Under the pieces are notes generated by a model. It saw only the letters and a program-made list of their open reading frames with translations. It was not told the DNA's origin and did no database searches. From Chitinibacter fontanus (GTDB lineage Bacteria; Pseudomonadota; Gammaproteobacteria; Burkholderiales; Chitinibacteraceae): DNA of 64,000 nt. The position numbers and the translations under genes are program-made. The DNA lies in the NCBI RefSeq assembly GCF_013423785.1, contig NZ_CP058952.1, positions 434,001 through 498,000 of the forward strand, given 5' to 3'. The number at the start of each line of letters is the position of its first letter. Within the stretch, counting starts at the first letter, position 1. Below are positions 46,641 through 55,175 of the stretch, piece after piece.

Positions 46641-47447
46641 ATGCTGCAAGCAATTTACGGTCTTTACCGCCAATGGTGGCTTAAACGTCATCCAATCAGC
46701 GACGAACTCTGGCTACCACTGACCACGATGCCAATTTTGCGTGGACTCAGTGCCAATGAGTTACAGCGTTTAAAAGCGCTTGCCGCGTGGTTCTTGCACA
46801 CCAAATCCATTTCGCCGGTGAAAGACATCGAGTTTAGCGACCCGATGCGTTTGGTATTGGCCGTGCAAGCAGTGTTGCCGATTTTGAATTTAGGCTTTGA
46901 CGCCTACGATGATTGGCAAGAAATCATTATTTATCCCAGCCAGTTTGTTACCCCGACCAGCGAGCGCGATCGCCATGGCTTTGTGCATGAAGGCGAGCAA
47001 GTGCTGGCAGGGCAAGCACGCAGTGACGGCCCAGTGCTACTGTCATGGCACGATGTGATGGAAGCGCCATGGCAAGATGGCTTTAATGTGGTTATTCACG
47101 AGCTGGCGCACAAGCTCGATATGCGCAATGGATTTCCCAATGGCAACCCGCCACTGCATCACGGCATGAACCAAAATCACTGGCAGACTGCGTTTAGCCA
47201 TGCCTTTATCGATTTGCAGCATAAAGCGCATCACGGCGAATACAGCCCAATCGATTTATATGCGGCCACCAATGCCGCGGAATGCTTTGCCGTTTGCTCA
47301 GAAGTATTTTTTGAAGACCCGCACACGCTGCTAGAAACCTACCCGGCGGTATATGAACAACTCAAACTCTTTTATCGGCAAGACCCCAAAACTCGTCTGC
47401 CTCGTGTAGGCTATCGCCCTTATTTTGCAGAAGCCGCAGTCCATTAA
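46641..47447 (+). CDS. mtfA: Zinc-dependent peptidase MtfA (M90 family)
   Basis: A 268-residue cytoplasmic metallopeptidase, the E. coli homologue of which binds the glucose-PTS repressor Mlc. The gluzincin motif HELAH is at 153-157, and a third ligand Glu lies in NAAECFAVCSE near 215. Conserved N-terminal elements such as LRGLSANELQRLKALAAWFL match the family. The rsmJ start codon lies one base after its stop, so these genes are probably co-transcribed. Whether Mlc exists in this organism is not known from the window. Confidence 0.93.
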   Translation: MLQAIYGLYRQWWLKRHPISDELWLPLTTMPILRGLSANELQRLKALAAWFLHTKSISPVKDIEFSDPMRLVLAVQAVLPILNLGFDAYDDWQEIIIYPSQFVTPTSERDRHGFVHEGEQVLAGQARSDGPVLLSWHDVMEAPWQDGFNVVIHELAHKLDMRNGFPNGNPPLHHGMNQNHWQTAFSHAFIDLQHKAHHGEYSPIDLYAATNAAECFAVCSEVFFEDPHTLLETYPAVYEQLKLFYRQDPKTRLPRVGYRPYFAEAAVH

Positions 47448-47448
47448 A

Positions 47449-48222
47449 ATGATAGGTCTAATCAGTACCAATACCCCCCGGAGCTTTGCACGGAAGCGCA
47501 ATTACTGGGCTTACCACTGTGGGATACCCCCCTAGTGATGCAACACACTATTTGAGCTGGGTTGATGAGCATCTTGAGCTACATTCGTTAACGGAAAAAG
47601 CGCCGGTGTTTGTTGACTTTGTTGGCGGCGCGGCGGCACATCGCCGCCAGTTTGGTGGTGGCCGTGGCCAGCCAGTAGCTAAAGCAGTCGGCATTAAAAG
47701 CGGCTATCTGCCGCGGGTGCTTGATGCCACAGCGGGGCTGGGCCGCGATGGTTTTGTTTTAGCGAGTCTAGGGTGTGAGGTTACGCTTATTGAGCGTACC
47801 CCAGTAGCGTATTTACTGCTAAAAGACGGACTAAGCCGTGCGCAGCAAGATACCCATGTAGCCGAAATTGCAAATCGGATGCAACTCCACTTTGGCGACG
47901 GCCGTGCGTGGCTCGCCGAGCGAGCCGCAGGCACTGGCCCCTAGCCGTGCAAGAATTCGACGTAGTGTATCTCGACCCGATGTTCCCCGAGCCGGGTAAA
48001 CGCGCCAAGTCAAAAAAAGAAATGGCCGCCTTTCAAACGCTGATCGGCGGCGATGAAGACGCCGACGCCCTGCTGCCCCCAGCACGCCAAATTGCACTAA
48101 AACGCGTGACCGTGAAACGGCCTCGCCATGCGCCCCATTTAGCTGGGTGCAAACCTGATTTTGCGCTAGAAGGCGAAAGCACCCGTTTTGATGGCTATCT
48201 GCCGCTACGCGCGGGCACTTAA
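47449..48222 (+). pseudogene. rsmJ: 16S rRNA m2G1516 methyltransferase RsmJ, interrupted by three frameshifts
   Basis: RsmJ methylates G1516 of 16S rRNA. The reading frame is broken three times. From the ATG at 47449: [10 protein letters not shown], then [17 protein letters not shown] after the C run 47474-47479, then [15 protein letters not shown] and [17 protein letters not shown] after the C run 47527-47532, then [18 protein letters not shown] through [16 protein letters not shown] after the C run 47938-47941, to a stop at 48220-48222. Each break is repaired by adding one C. The SAM-binding GLGRD and DPMF motifs are otherwise intact. This suggests base-calling errors in C runs, but a decayed gene is possible. 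Confidence 0.85.
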
Positions 48223-48245
48223 TCCCACTTAATCCCACTTAATCC
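48216..48245. repeat. Three tandem copies of a 10-bp unit between convergent genes
   Basis: CACTTAATCC is repeated exactly three times. It supplies TAA-type stop codons for rsmJ (48220-48222) and for the convergent kinase gene (48239-48241). Confidence 0.7.
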
Positions 48246-48856
48246 AATTGCAGCTGATAATCAGCCAGATGCCGATGCGCAGCAATACGCTGTGCATTCG
48301 GTTCATCCGTTTGCATCACCCACGCTAGTGCGGCTGCCGGCGTACGGCCGAATTGCTGATGACGTAAAAGTAAACGCTCACGCCGCACTTCATCAGGCAC
48401 ATCAACATAATAGGTTTGGCTTAAACATGGCCGCACCGCCTCCCAGCCCAGCTGCGGCAGCAGCAAATAATTTCCCTCAGTAATGACCAAGGGAGTTTGC
48501 GGTAGCACGGCAATCGCATTGGCGATCGGCTCTTCGATTTCGCGACGAAACTCTGGCGCATAAATCACTTCTTCAGCCGATTGCAGGCGAATTCTTTGCA
48601 ATAAATGTACGTAGCCCGCCACATCAAAAGTATCCGGTGCCCCTTTCCTAGCGGCCCGCCCAAGTCGGGCTAGCTCCACATTTGCTAAATGAAAGCCATC
48701 CATCGGCACCAACACTGCGGCATCCCCCAAGGCAGCGATCAGTTTGGCAGCCACAGTTGACTTGCCCGCCCCCGGTGCACCGATTAAGCCCAAAATATGT
48801 CGCTCGCCACTGGCGATGAGTTGGTTTGCTTGTTGCAGTAGCGCCATGAAATCCAT
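48239..48856 (-). CDS. Nucleoside/nucleotide kinase-like P-loop protein (YggC/FrcK type)
   Basis: A 205-residue P-loop phosphotransferase. Walker A GAPGAGKST is near 24-32, DGFHL near 56, EFRREIEEP and ITEGNYLLL near 130-136 follow the uridine-kinase/pantothenate-kinase-like pattern of YggC and FrcK. Its substrate may be a nucleoside or a sugar, not resolvable here. I chose the ATG at 48856, preceded by AGGA 7 bases upstream. A longer frame from 48907 exists. The C-terminal end overlaps the 10-bp tandem repeat. Confidence 0.83.
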   Translation of the reverse strand: MDFMALLQQANQLIASGERHILGLIGAPGAGKSTVAAKLIAALGDAAVLVPMDGFHLANVELARLGRAARKGAPDTFDVAGYVHLLQRIRLQSAEEVIYAPEFRREIEEPIANAIAVLPQTPLVITEGNYLLLPQLGWEAVRPCLSQTYYVDVPDEVRRERLLLRHQQFGRTPAAALAWVMQTDEPNAQRIAAHRHLADYQLQLD

Positions 48857-49129
48857 GTCTTTTCCTTTGGTGTTGATTGGCAAAATCCGCGTTGACCTAA
48901 TCACCATCGCTACCTTGCACTTTGACGGAACGCGCTTGTAAATGGCTATAAGGTGAATTACCCAATTAAACTACCCTGACATGCACCGCGCCAAGTAGTG
49001 CAGACCAAACTAAGCGCAATATTCTGAAAAATAATGTCTAGATTTGTCCCCTAACTTGCCTTACTCTGGCCTAACCAAGCTGACACTCAGGGCAGATAAT
49101 CCACTAATCAATTATTAATGGAGCAAAAA

Positions 49130-49705
49130 ATGTCCTCTGCCCTACTGGTTATCGATGTGCAACAATCTTTCGAACAGCGCCCATTTTGGACGGATGCCGA
49201 TCTACCTACTTTTGCTGAACAGCTAAATCGCTTAATCGCGGGTTGCGAAGCCGCGCAAATACCCGTTGTTAATATACTGCACGTGGATGGTGATGCGCCC
49301 TTCAGTAAAGCCAGTGGTTGGGTAAAACCAATGGCCTTTTTACGCCACACACCTGCGGCCACCTTCGAAAAGCAGGTTCACAACGCACTTACCGAGTCGG
49401 GCCTGTTGCAATGGCTACATCAGCGGCAAATTAAGCGCTTAATTATCAGCGGTATTCGCACCGAGCAGTGCTGCGAAACCACCACACGCGTGGCGTCAGA
49501 TTTGGGGTTTGCGGTGGATTTTGTCACCGAGGCCACCTTAACCTTCGCGATGACCCATACCAATGGCCGGGTTTTTAGCCCCGCCGAAATTAAAGAGCGA
49601 ACCGAGCTGGTGCTGGCTAGACGCTTTGCCCGCATCTGCACCGTGGCCGACATACTGGCCGAGCTATCTGCAATCGATCGCCCGCGATTACAAGGAGTTC
49701 AATAA
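49130..49705 (+). CDS. Isochorismatase-family cysteine hydrolase
   Basis: A 191-residue cytoplasmic hydrolase. The catalytic Asp is in VIDVQQSF near residue 8. The conserved nucleophile Cys is in ISGIRTEQCCETTTR near 113. The family includes nicotinamidases, biuret hydrolases and N-carbamoylsarcosine amidases, and the substrate here is unknown. The ATG at 49130 is favoured because GGAG lies 6 bases upstream. The ATG at 49118 would place that site inside the gene. It heads a tight operon with a DUF1272 protein, an EamA transporter and a GlxA-type regulator. Confidence 0.88.
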   Translation: MSSALLVIDVQQSFEQRPFWTDADLPTFAEQLNRLIAGCEAAQIPVVNILHVDGDAPFSKASGWVKPMAFLRHTPAATFEKQVHNALTESGLLQWLHQRQIKRLIISGIRTEQCCETTTRVASDLGFAVDFVTEATLTFAMTHTNGRVFSPAEIKERTELVLARRFARICTVADILAELSAIDRPRLQGVQ

Positions 49706-49905
49706 TGCTGGCAATGAAACCCCAATGTGAACGTTGCAGTGCACCACTCGAGCCCAATGCGCAGGCCTATATCTGCTCGTTTGAATGCACTTTCTGCCCC
49801 ACGTGCAGCACACAAGTTTTCCGGTATGTATGCCCCAATTGCCAAGGCGAGTTAGTACTGCGCCCACGTCGTCGTCCGCAGGAGCCTAACTATGCCGTGG
49901 CGTGA
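49705..49905 (+). CDS. DUF1272 zinc-ribbon-like small protein
   Basis: A 66-residue protein with the DUF1272 Cys pattern: CERCSAPL, CSFECTFCPTCS and CPNCQGELV, together about eight Cys that could bind two metals. The ATG overlaps the preceding stop in TAATG, with AAGGAG upstream, indicating coupled translation. No function is established for the family to my knowledge. Its place in an operon with an isochorismatase and an exporter suggests an accessory role. Confidence 0.88.
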   Translation: MLAMKPQCERCSAPLEPNAQAYICSFECTFCPTCSTQVFRYVCPNCQGELVLRPRRRPQEPNYAVA

Positions 49906-50803
49906 CTTATTGCTTGCGCTGGTAGTGGTGAGCACATGGGGTTTTAATTTTGTGGTAATCCGGTGGGGTTTGCAGGGTTTACCGCCCTTGCTGCTGGGGG
50001 CGCTGCGCTTTTTGCTGGTGGCGCTGCCAGCGGTTTTCTTTATTCCGCGCCCCGCGATCCCCGCCAAATACTGGTTAGGCTATGGCGTGGTGTGGGGCGT
50101 GGGGCAGTTTGGTTGCTTGTTTACCGCGATGAAATTGGGCATGCCCGCTGGCCTCGCGTCGGTGGTGTTGCAATCGCAGGCGTTTTTCACGCTGATTTTC
50201 GCGCTGCTATTGCTCAATGAGCGCTGGCGCTGGTATCAGCTAGCGGGTTTAATCGTGGCGGCTGGCGGCTTGACGCTGATTGGCTTGTCGCATGGGCAAG
50301 GCCTAAATGGACAGACGATGACGCTGCTGGGGTTTAGCCTGACGCTATGCGGCGCGGCAGGCTGGGCGCTGGGAAATATCCTGATTCGCCACACGGCCAA
50401 GCAGGGTATAGCCGTCAAACCCAGTAGCTTAATTATCTGGGCCGCATTACCCCCACTAGCTATCTTTAGTATCCTGACCTTACTCGTTGATGGCCCGACG
50501 GTCGTGTTCACCGCGCTTAGCCATTTATCAATGCAATCAGTACTGGCGGTGCTGTATCTGGCCTTGATTGCGACGATTTTGGCCACCTCGATCTGGAATG
50601 ATTTGCTACAGCGCCACTCGGCCAATTTGGTCGCGCCGTTTAGTTTGCTGGTGCCGTGGTTTGGGCTGGCATCGGCTGCGCTGTTTCTACATGAAAAGCT
50701 GAGCGTACAGCAATTGCTGGGCGCGCTGATTTTGATGTTGGGATTATTACTGAATATTTTTGGCGCACGCTTGCGCTGGCCGTGGCAGGTAAAAAATGCG
50801 TGA
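49892..50803 (+). CDS. EamA/DMT-family transporter
   Basis: A 303-residue inner-membrane exporter-like protein with ten predicted membrane helices in two EamA repeats (SWGF-like start VVSTWGFNFVVIRWG, second repeat from about 150). RhaT/YdcZ-type members export amino acids, nucleosides or other metabolites. The start lies inside the DUF1272 gene (14-base overlap) and the stop overlaps the regulator by 8 bases. The substrate is unknown and may be related to the upstream hydrolase or the ligand of the downstream regulator. Confidence 0.87.
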   Translation: MPWRDLLLALVVVSTWGFNFVVIRWGLQGLPPLLLGALRFLLVALPAVFFIPRPAIPAKYWLGYGVVWGVGQFGCLFTAMKLGMPAGLASVVLQSQAFFTLIFALLLLNERWRWYQLAGLIVAAGGLTLIGLSHGQGLNGQTMTLLGFSLTLCGAAGWALGNILIRHTAKQGIAVKPSSLIIWAALPPLAIFSILTLLVDGPTVVFTALSHLSMQSVLAVLYLALIATILATSIWNDLLQRHSANLVAPFSLLVPWFGLASAALFLHEKLSVQQLLGALILMLGLLLNIFGARLRWPWQVKNA

Positions 50804-51749
50804 AGTCTATTTCATCCTGAGCCCGCAGTTTATGCTGCTCGATTTGGCAGGTCCGGCCGAGGTGTTGCAAATCGCCAGCGAGCATGGCGCGGAACTGAAT
50901 TTGCACATGGCAGCTGCAGTACCCGAGTTGACCTCGTCAGTTGGTTTGCGCCAGCACCAGCTTGCACCCTTGCCTGCGCCGATTCCCGATGGAGCACTGA
51001 TCATGTTAATCGGCGTGCAAAATTCCAAACACAATCTGCAGCGCCCCGAAGCACAAGCCATCGTGGACTGGCTGCGCCGCGAATTTGATCCGGCGCGCCA
51101 TCAGCTCGCCTGTATTTGTTCGGGAACTATGATCGCCGCGCAAGCCGGTTTGCTCGATGGCAAGCGTTGCACCACACACCATGAGCTGATCGAGCGGCTG
51201 CGGCACACCGCTCCCACTGCACTGATAGAAGAAAACCGCTTGTTTGTCGAAGCCGGCAATATCGCTACCAGCGCCGGAATTACCGCCGGCATTGATCTGG
51301 CCTTGCATCTAGTAGCGCGTGAATTTGGCCCCAGCATGACGCAAGCGATTGCGCGTGAAATGGTGGTATGGCTGCGCCGTAGCGGGCAAGACCCGCAACT
51401 ATCCGCGTGGCTAGCCCACCGCAACCATATCCATCCGCAAGTGCATAAGGCGCAAGATTTAATCAGCCAGCAGGTCAAACGTCGCTGGAAGCTGGCCGAG
51501 CTAGCCGCTGCCGTGCACACCACACCGCGTACCCTCAGCCGCCTATTTATCCAACACGCGGCGCTGACCCCACATGACTATCAGCGCGCCATCCGGCTGG
51601 CACTGGCGCAGCAACTTCTGGCCAACCCCAGCCTGAATTTAGACCAAGTCGCCGCAGAAGCAGGCTTTGCCTCCACGCGGGATTTTCGACGGGTGTGGCA
51701 ACAGGCAACGGGCCAATTACCCAGCGATTGCCGGGGTATTAGTCGCTAG
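50796..51749 (+). CDS. GlxA-family transcriptional regulator (DJ-1/PfpI domain plus AraC)
   Basis: A 317-residue regulator. Residues 1-180 form a DJ-1/PfpI-like domain with CICSGTMIAAQAGLL, and residues 210-310 a classical AraC double helix-turn-helix (WKLAELAAAVHTTPRTLSRLF, STRDFRRVWQQATGQLP). GlxA relatives control neighbouring metabolic genes, so this protein probably regulates the isochorismatase-EamA operon. The last codons and stop overlap a 49-bp repeat. Overlap of 8 bases with the EamA gene suggests co-expression. Confidence 0.92.
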   Translation: MREVYFILSPQFMLLDLAGPAEVLQIASEHGAELNLHMAAAVPELTSSVGLRQHQLAPLPAPIPDGALIMLIGVQNSKHNLQRPEAQAIVDWLRREFDPARHQLACICSGTMIAAQAGLLDGKRCTTHHELIERLRHTAPTALIEENRLFVEAGNIATSAGITAGIDLALHLVAREFGPSMTQAIAREMVVWLRRSGQDPQLSAWLAHRNHIHPQVHKAQDLISQQVKRRWKLAELAAAVHTTPRTLSRLFIQHAALTPHDYQRAIRLALAQQLLANPSLNLDQVAAEAGFASTRDFRRVWQQATGQLPSDCRGISR

Positions 51750-51782
51750 ATCAAATACAAATTATCTCTAGGGCGTATACCT
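51734..51782. repeat. 49-bp GGGTAT...ATACC(T) intergenic repeat, copy E
   Basis: Starts with GGGTATT and ends with GTATACCT, one mismatch from the family end. It begins inside the last five codons of the GlxA-type gene and supplies its TAG stop codon (51747-51749). It lies between convergent genes like copies A, B and C. Confidence 0.6.
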
Positions 51783-51795
51783 CACCAATCGCCAA

Positions 51796-52281
51796 CTAGA
51801 GTTTATCTGCGATTTTTCCGCTCAGATCGCCCAAGCCCTCTAGCTCCCCCTTACGCTCAAAAGCCAGCCCTGCGGGGACCAGTGGCGCGTAAACCTTGCC
51901 ATAGATTTTGTAGGCCAATTTCATATCACCACTTTGCAACGCTTTAAGCTGCTTAAGAACTTGGTTTAGGTTAGTAGTGACATTCATTTTCACCATTTTT
52001 TCCCCTAAGCGCGGCAGCGTAACTTTTTCATTACTCACACCTTGGGCAAAGGGCTGATTATTGATATCAACATTCACATGCAAACCATTGACGGGGATTT
52101 CATAATCATTTGGATTGGTCACCCGCAGATTGAGCACAAATTGCTGCTCAAGTAGCCCGAATTTAGCCAAAGAAATACTCGCTAAACTCACCTGTGGCTT
52201 TTCAAAATGATTAGGAATGGCATTGCAAGCTATCAATACTGCCGCAGTCACCAGCAAGGCTATATATCGAATCATGCGCAT
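51796..52281 (-). CDS. LEA14-like lipoprotein
   Basis: A 161-residue secreted protein. The lipobox LIAC at about residues 16-19 follows a hydrophobic signal segment, so it is probably a lipid-anchored envelope protein. The mature part resembles the LEA type 2 / WHy fold (NLRVTNPNDYEIPVNGLHVNVDINN). Such proteins in plants and bacteria are linked to stress tolerance, but the bacterial role is unclear. GGAGG lies about 8 bases before its ATG, at the end of the upstream thioesterase gene. The two stop and start codons abut, suggesting one operon. Confidence 0.85.
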   Translation of the reverse strand: MRMIRYIALLVTAAVLIACNAIPNHFEKPQVSLASISLAKFGLLEQQFVLNLRVTNPNDYEIPVNGLHVNVDINNQPFAQGVSNEKVTLPRLGEKMVKMNVTTNLNQVLKQLKALQSGDMKLAYKIYGKVYAPLVPAGLAFERKGELEGLGDLSGKIADKL

Positions 52282-52698
52282 TTAGGCTTCCTCCGCTGAT
52301 AGCATCAGCGCAAAGCGCTCGGCCAATTCACCCTGCATCAATTGCGCACCCGGCTGATCGGGGTGAATGGCAGCAAAGGTGACATCAGCCTCTGCCACTA
52401 GCTTGCCATTATCTTGGCGCAAGACCTGCTGCTTGATTAAACCATCACGCTCGTTTAATTGCGCCAAATAGCTTTTGATCACCAATACATCACCCATGGT
52501 TGCGGCCCGCTTGTAGCGAATATCAATTCGGCTCACAACCAGTGCCAAGCGGCGCTGGCTAAACCACACTACGCCTCCCGCATCTTCGATCATGTCCCAG
52601 CGGGCTTCCTCTAGAAACTCCAGATAGCGGGCATTATTAACATGCCCATATAAATCAAGATGATAGCCGCGCACCTTTATTGTGGTGAGATGTGACAT
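52282..52698 (-). CDS. Hotdog-fold acyl-CoA thioesterase, YbgC/4HBT type
   Basis: A 138-residue thioesterase from the ATG at 52698. The 4HBT catalytic region DLYGHVNNARYLEFLEEARW near 12-31 has the Asp and His/Asn positions of the YbgC/FadM group. The downstream hotdog strands follow (ALVVSRIDIRYKRA, GKLVAEADVTFAAI). A longer frame to a GTG at 52791 is unlikely because similarity begins at the ATG. The lipoprotein gene follows directly. The acyl substrate is unknown. Confidence 0.87.
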   Translation of the reverse strand: MSHLTTIKVRGYHLDLYGHVNNARYLEFLEEARWDMIEDAGGVVWFSQRRLALVVSRIDIRYKRAATMGDVLVIKSYLAQLNERDGLIKQQVLRQDNGKLVAEADVTFAAIHPDQPGAQLMQGELAERFALMLSAEEA

Positions 52699-52859
52699 GC
52701 AATAACTCGCAATGGGTTCGGATGCCACATCATAAAACGAAATCAGCGCCAAGGGATGCGCAGCTTGACCCCGCTGACTGACAATTTTCACATCGCGCTT
52801 TTGTTTCAGTGCTTTCTTATGGATAATCGACCGATTCGCGCGACACAGACACGTTTTTT

Positions 52860-55175
52860 ATGGATTGGCGACACTCCCGTCCGATACGGATTTTAATTTT
52901 ATTAGTCTTGATACTCAGCACCTTAGTGGGCGTGCTGCCGTATTTTCTATCGTTTGACAGCGTGCGCGAGCAAATCATCGCTCAGGTGCAAGCCGATACA
53001 CAACGTACCATGTCAATTCGTGGCAGTGCTCACGTAGTCCTGCTACCGCGCCCAGCCATCTTACTCAACGACACCACCTTATCCGAGCCGCAAAACCCAA
53101 CAATTTTCGCCCACGCTGAAAGCCTTAAAGTCGTATTCCGACTATGGCCCTTGATCACGACAGGCAAACCGGTGATCCACGCCATTGAGGTTGAACAGCC
53201 GGAATTGAGCATTGTGCGCAATGAAAACGGCACCTACAACTTCGAAGACCTATTGCGCCCGCACAGCGATAAAGTCGGTGTCGCACTCGATAAGCTGAGC
53301 TTTCTACAAGCCAAACTAAGCTGGAAAGACGAATTTTTAGGCGAAACCCTGCATTTAAGTCAGCTTGATTTAATCATGGATCAGCTCACTGACCCGAAAA
53401 AAGGCAATTTGTCGCTACAGGGCAAAGCCTCAATGGGGGAGAAAACCTCGGCACCGGTTTGGCAAGGCGAAATCAGCGGCTCGGCGGCAATGCGCTACTT
53501 GGAAAAAGAGCGCACCTTACGTATTGCAGATATTGAGCTCAACCTCATCCAGCAAGGCGAAAGTGCCCCCGAATTGCAGGTAAAAGATGCCAAGCTCAGC
53601 GCCACCGGCAATTTGAACTACAGTTGGGAGCCATTGCGGCTCACCGGCGGCGATATGAAAGTGAGCAGCAGTGCTAATCGGGCTGGACAGCTATGGACTA
53701 GCGCACTGGATATCCCCGAAATTCAGCTTACCGATACCTCGCTCAATCTAAATCGACTTAAATTCGATATTGGCATGAAAGATCAGCACAGCGAACTGAG
53801 TGCAAAAACCTATATCCCAACGCTAGGTGGTGCTCATCGCAGCTTTTTACGTACTGAAAAAGCCCAAATTTCGCTGAAATACAAAAGTCCGGAGCAAAAC
53901 CTTGCGATACAGCTTACTACGCCGATGGAGCTATACCGAGGCTACCTCGCGCGCTTGGCTGCCTACAAACTCACAGGTAATTACTCCAACCGCAGCCTGC
54001 CACGCGGCGAAATTCGCCTTGCGCTCGAAGGGCATGGTGATTTGGATTTGCGCAATGAAGTGCTAAGCCTGGAAAGTCGTGGCCAACTCGATGGTGAAAA
54101 CATCAGCTCGCAAATCAATCTGGAAAACTTTATAGCGCCGCAATATCGCGTCAATATCGATCTGGCCAAACTCGACTTGACCCCTTACCTGCCGGTCGTC
54201 TCTGCTGGCGCCAAAACCGTTGACCACGCTGCAGCACTTGATTTTTGGTGGCTTAAAAATCTAAATGCCATTGGCTCGGTGAAAATTGGCGAGCTGGTGC
54301 TGCAAAATATGCATGTGGATGATTTATCCATGAAGCTGATTGCCCGCAACCAACGCATCGTACTCGACCCATTGTCTGCGACTATTTATGAAGGACGCTT
54401 AAATGGGCGAGCTGAAATTGATGCCAGCAAAAAGCCGGTCTATTTCCGCCTAGAGCAAATGCTCACCAATATGAACATTAACACCCTACTGACCGATGTA
54501 CTCGATACCAGCCGGTTTGAGGGACGTAGTGACATTATTATTGATGTGGCAGCTGTCGGTAATAAGCTTGCCGATTTACGCCATACTGCGGGCGGGAATA
54601 TCCGGATGCGGCTAAAACAAGGGGCCATCCGCGGTATTGATATTCCTGCATTACTGCGTACCGCCAGCCAGCAGATCAAATTAATGAACGGCGAAACGGC
54701 ACCAATTAGCGCAAAAGATGCCCGAACTCAATTTACCGCCCTGCAAGCCACCTGGCAGCTCAAACACGGTATTGCCAGCAACAATGACCTCAACATCAGC
54801 GCAGGAATTTTAAATTTAAGCGGTGGTGGCGAGATTAATCTGGGCTCTGGTGAGCTCAATTACAATATGAAAGCCAGTGCTAATCCGAATGTCCCCGAGT
54901 TATCAGGCCTTAAAGGTTTAACACTGCCGATCTCGTTTAGCGGCCCGCTGAACGCTCCAGAATACAAAGCGGACTACACCAGCCTTAAAGCGCAAATCAT
55001 GGCCCGCCAAGAAGCCGAGCAAAAAGCGAAAGCCCAAGCAGAGGCTCATAAAGCCGCACAAGAACAAGCCAAAGCTGCTGCGCAACGCAAAGCCGCCGAG
55101 AAAAAAGCCGCAAGCCAGCGCAACGCAGCCAAAAAACCAGCCCCCACAGCGACCAACAAGCCAAGCAAAAAATGA
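52860..55175 (+). CDS. AsmA-family protein
   Basis: A 771-residue protein with a single N-terminal membrane helix (about 7-29, IRILILLVLILSTLVGVLPYF) and a large periplasmic beta-rich region. AsmA family features are visible near the start (PRPAILLNDTTLSEP) and in the C-terminal AsmA_2 segment (GEINLGSGELNYNM, LPISFSGPLNAPEY). Bridge-like AsmA/TamB relatives are thought to move phospholipids between membranes. The last 65 or so residues are Ala/Lys-rich coiled coil to low complexity (AEQKAKAQAEAHKAAQ). It overlaps mutY by four bases (ATGA). Confidence 0.9.
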   Translation: MDWRHSRPIRILILLVLILSTLVGVLPYFLSFDSVREQIIAQVQADTQRTMSIRGSAHVVLLPRPAILLNDTTLSEPQNPTIFAHAESLKVVFRLWPLITTGKPVIHAIEVEQPELSIVRNENGTYNFEDLLRPHSDKVGVALDKLSFLQAKLSWKDEFLGETLHLSQLDLIMDQLTDPKKGNLSLQGKASMGEKTSAPVWQGEISGSAAMRYLEKERTLRIADIELNLIQQGESAPELQVKDAKLSATGNLNYSWEPLRLTGGDMKVSSSANRAGQLWTSALDIPEIQLTDTSLNLNRLKFDIGMKDQHSELSAKTYIPTLGGAHRSFLRTEKAQISLKYKSPEQNLAIQLTTPMELYRGYLARLAAYKLTGNYSNRSLPRGEIRLALEGHGDLDLRNEVLSLESRGQLDGENISSQINLENFIAPQYRVNIDLAKLDLTPYLPVVSAGAKTVDHAAALDFWWLKNLNAIGSVKIGELVLQNMHVDDLSMKLIARNQRIVLDPLSATIYEGRLNGRAEIDASKKPVYFRLEQMLTNMNINTLLTDVLDTSRFEGRSDIIIDVAAVGNKLADLRHTAGGNIRMRLKQGAIRGIDIPALLRTASQQIKLMNGETAPISAKDARTQFTALQATWQLKHGIASNNDLNISAGILNLSGGGEINLGSGELNYNMKASANPNVPELSGLKGLTLPISFSGPLNAPEYKADYTSLKAQIMARQEAEQKAKAQAEAHKAAQEQAKAAAQRKAAEKKAASQRNAAKKPAPTATNKPSKK

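Noticed and set aside
47474..47532. ATACCC near 47471 and 47525 as repeat ends
   Set aside because: No GGGTAT lies 49 bases away from either. Both sites are in the coding part of rsmJ.
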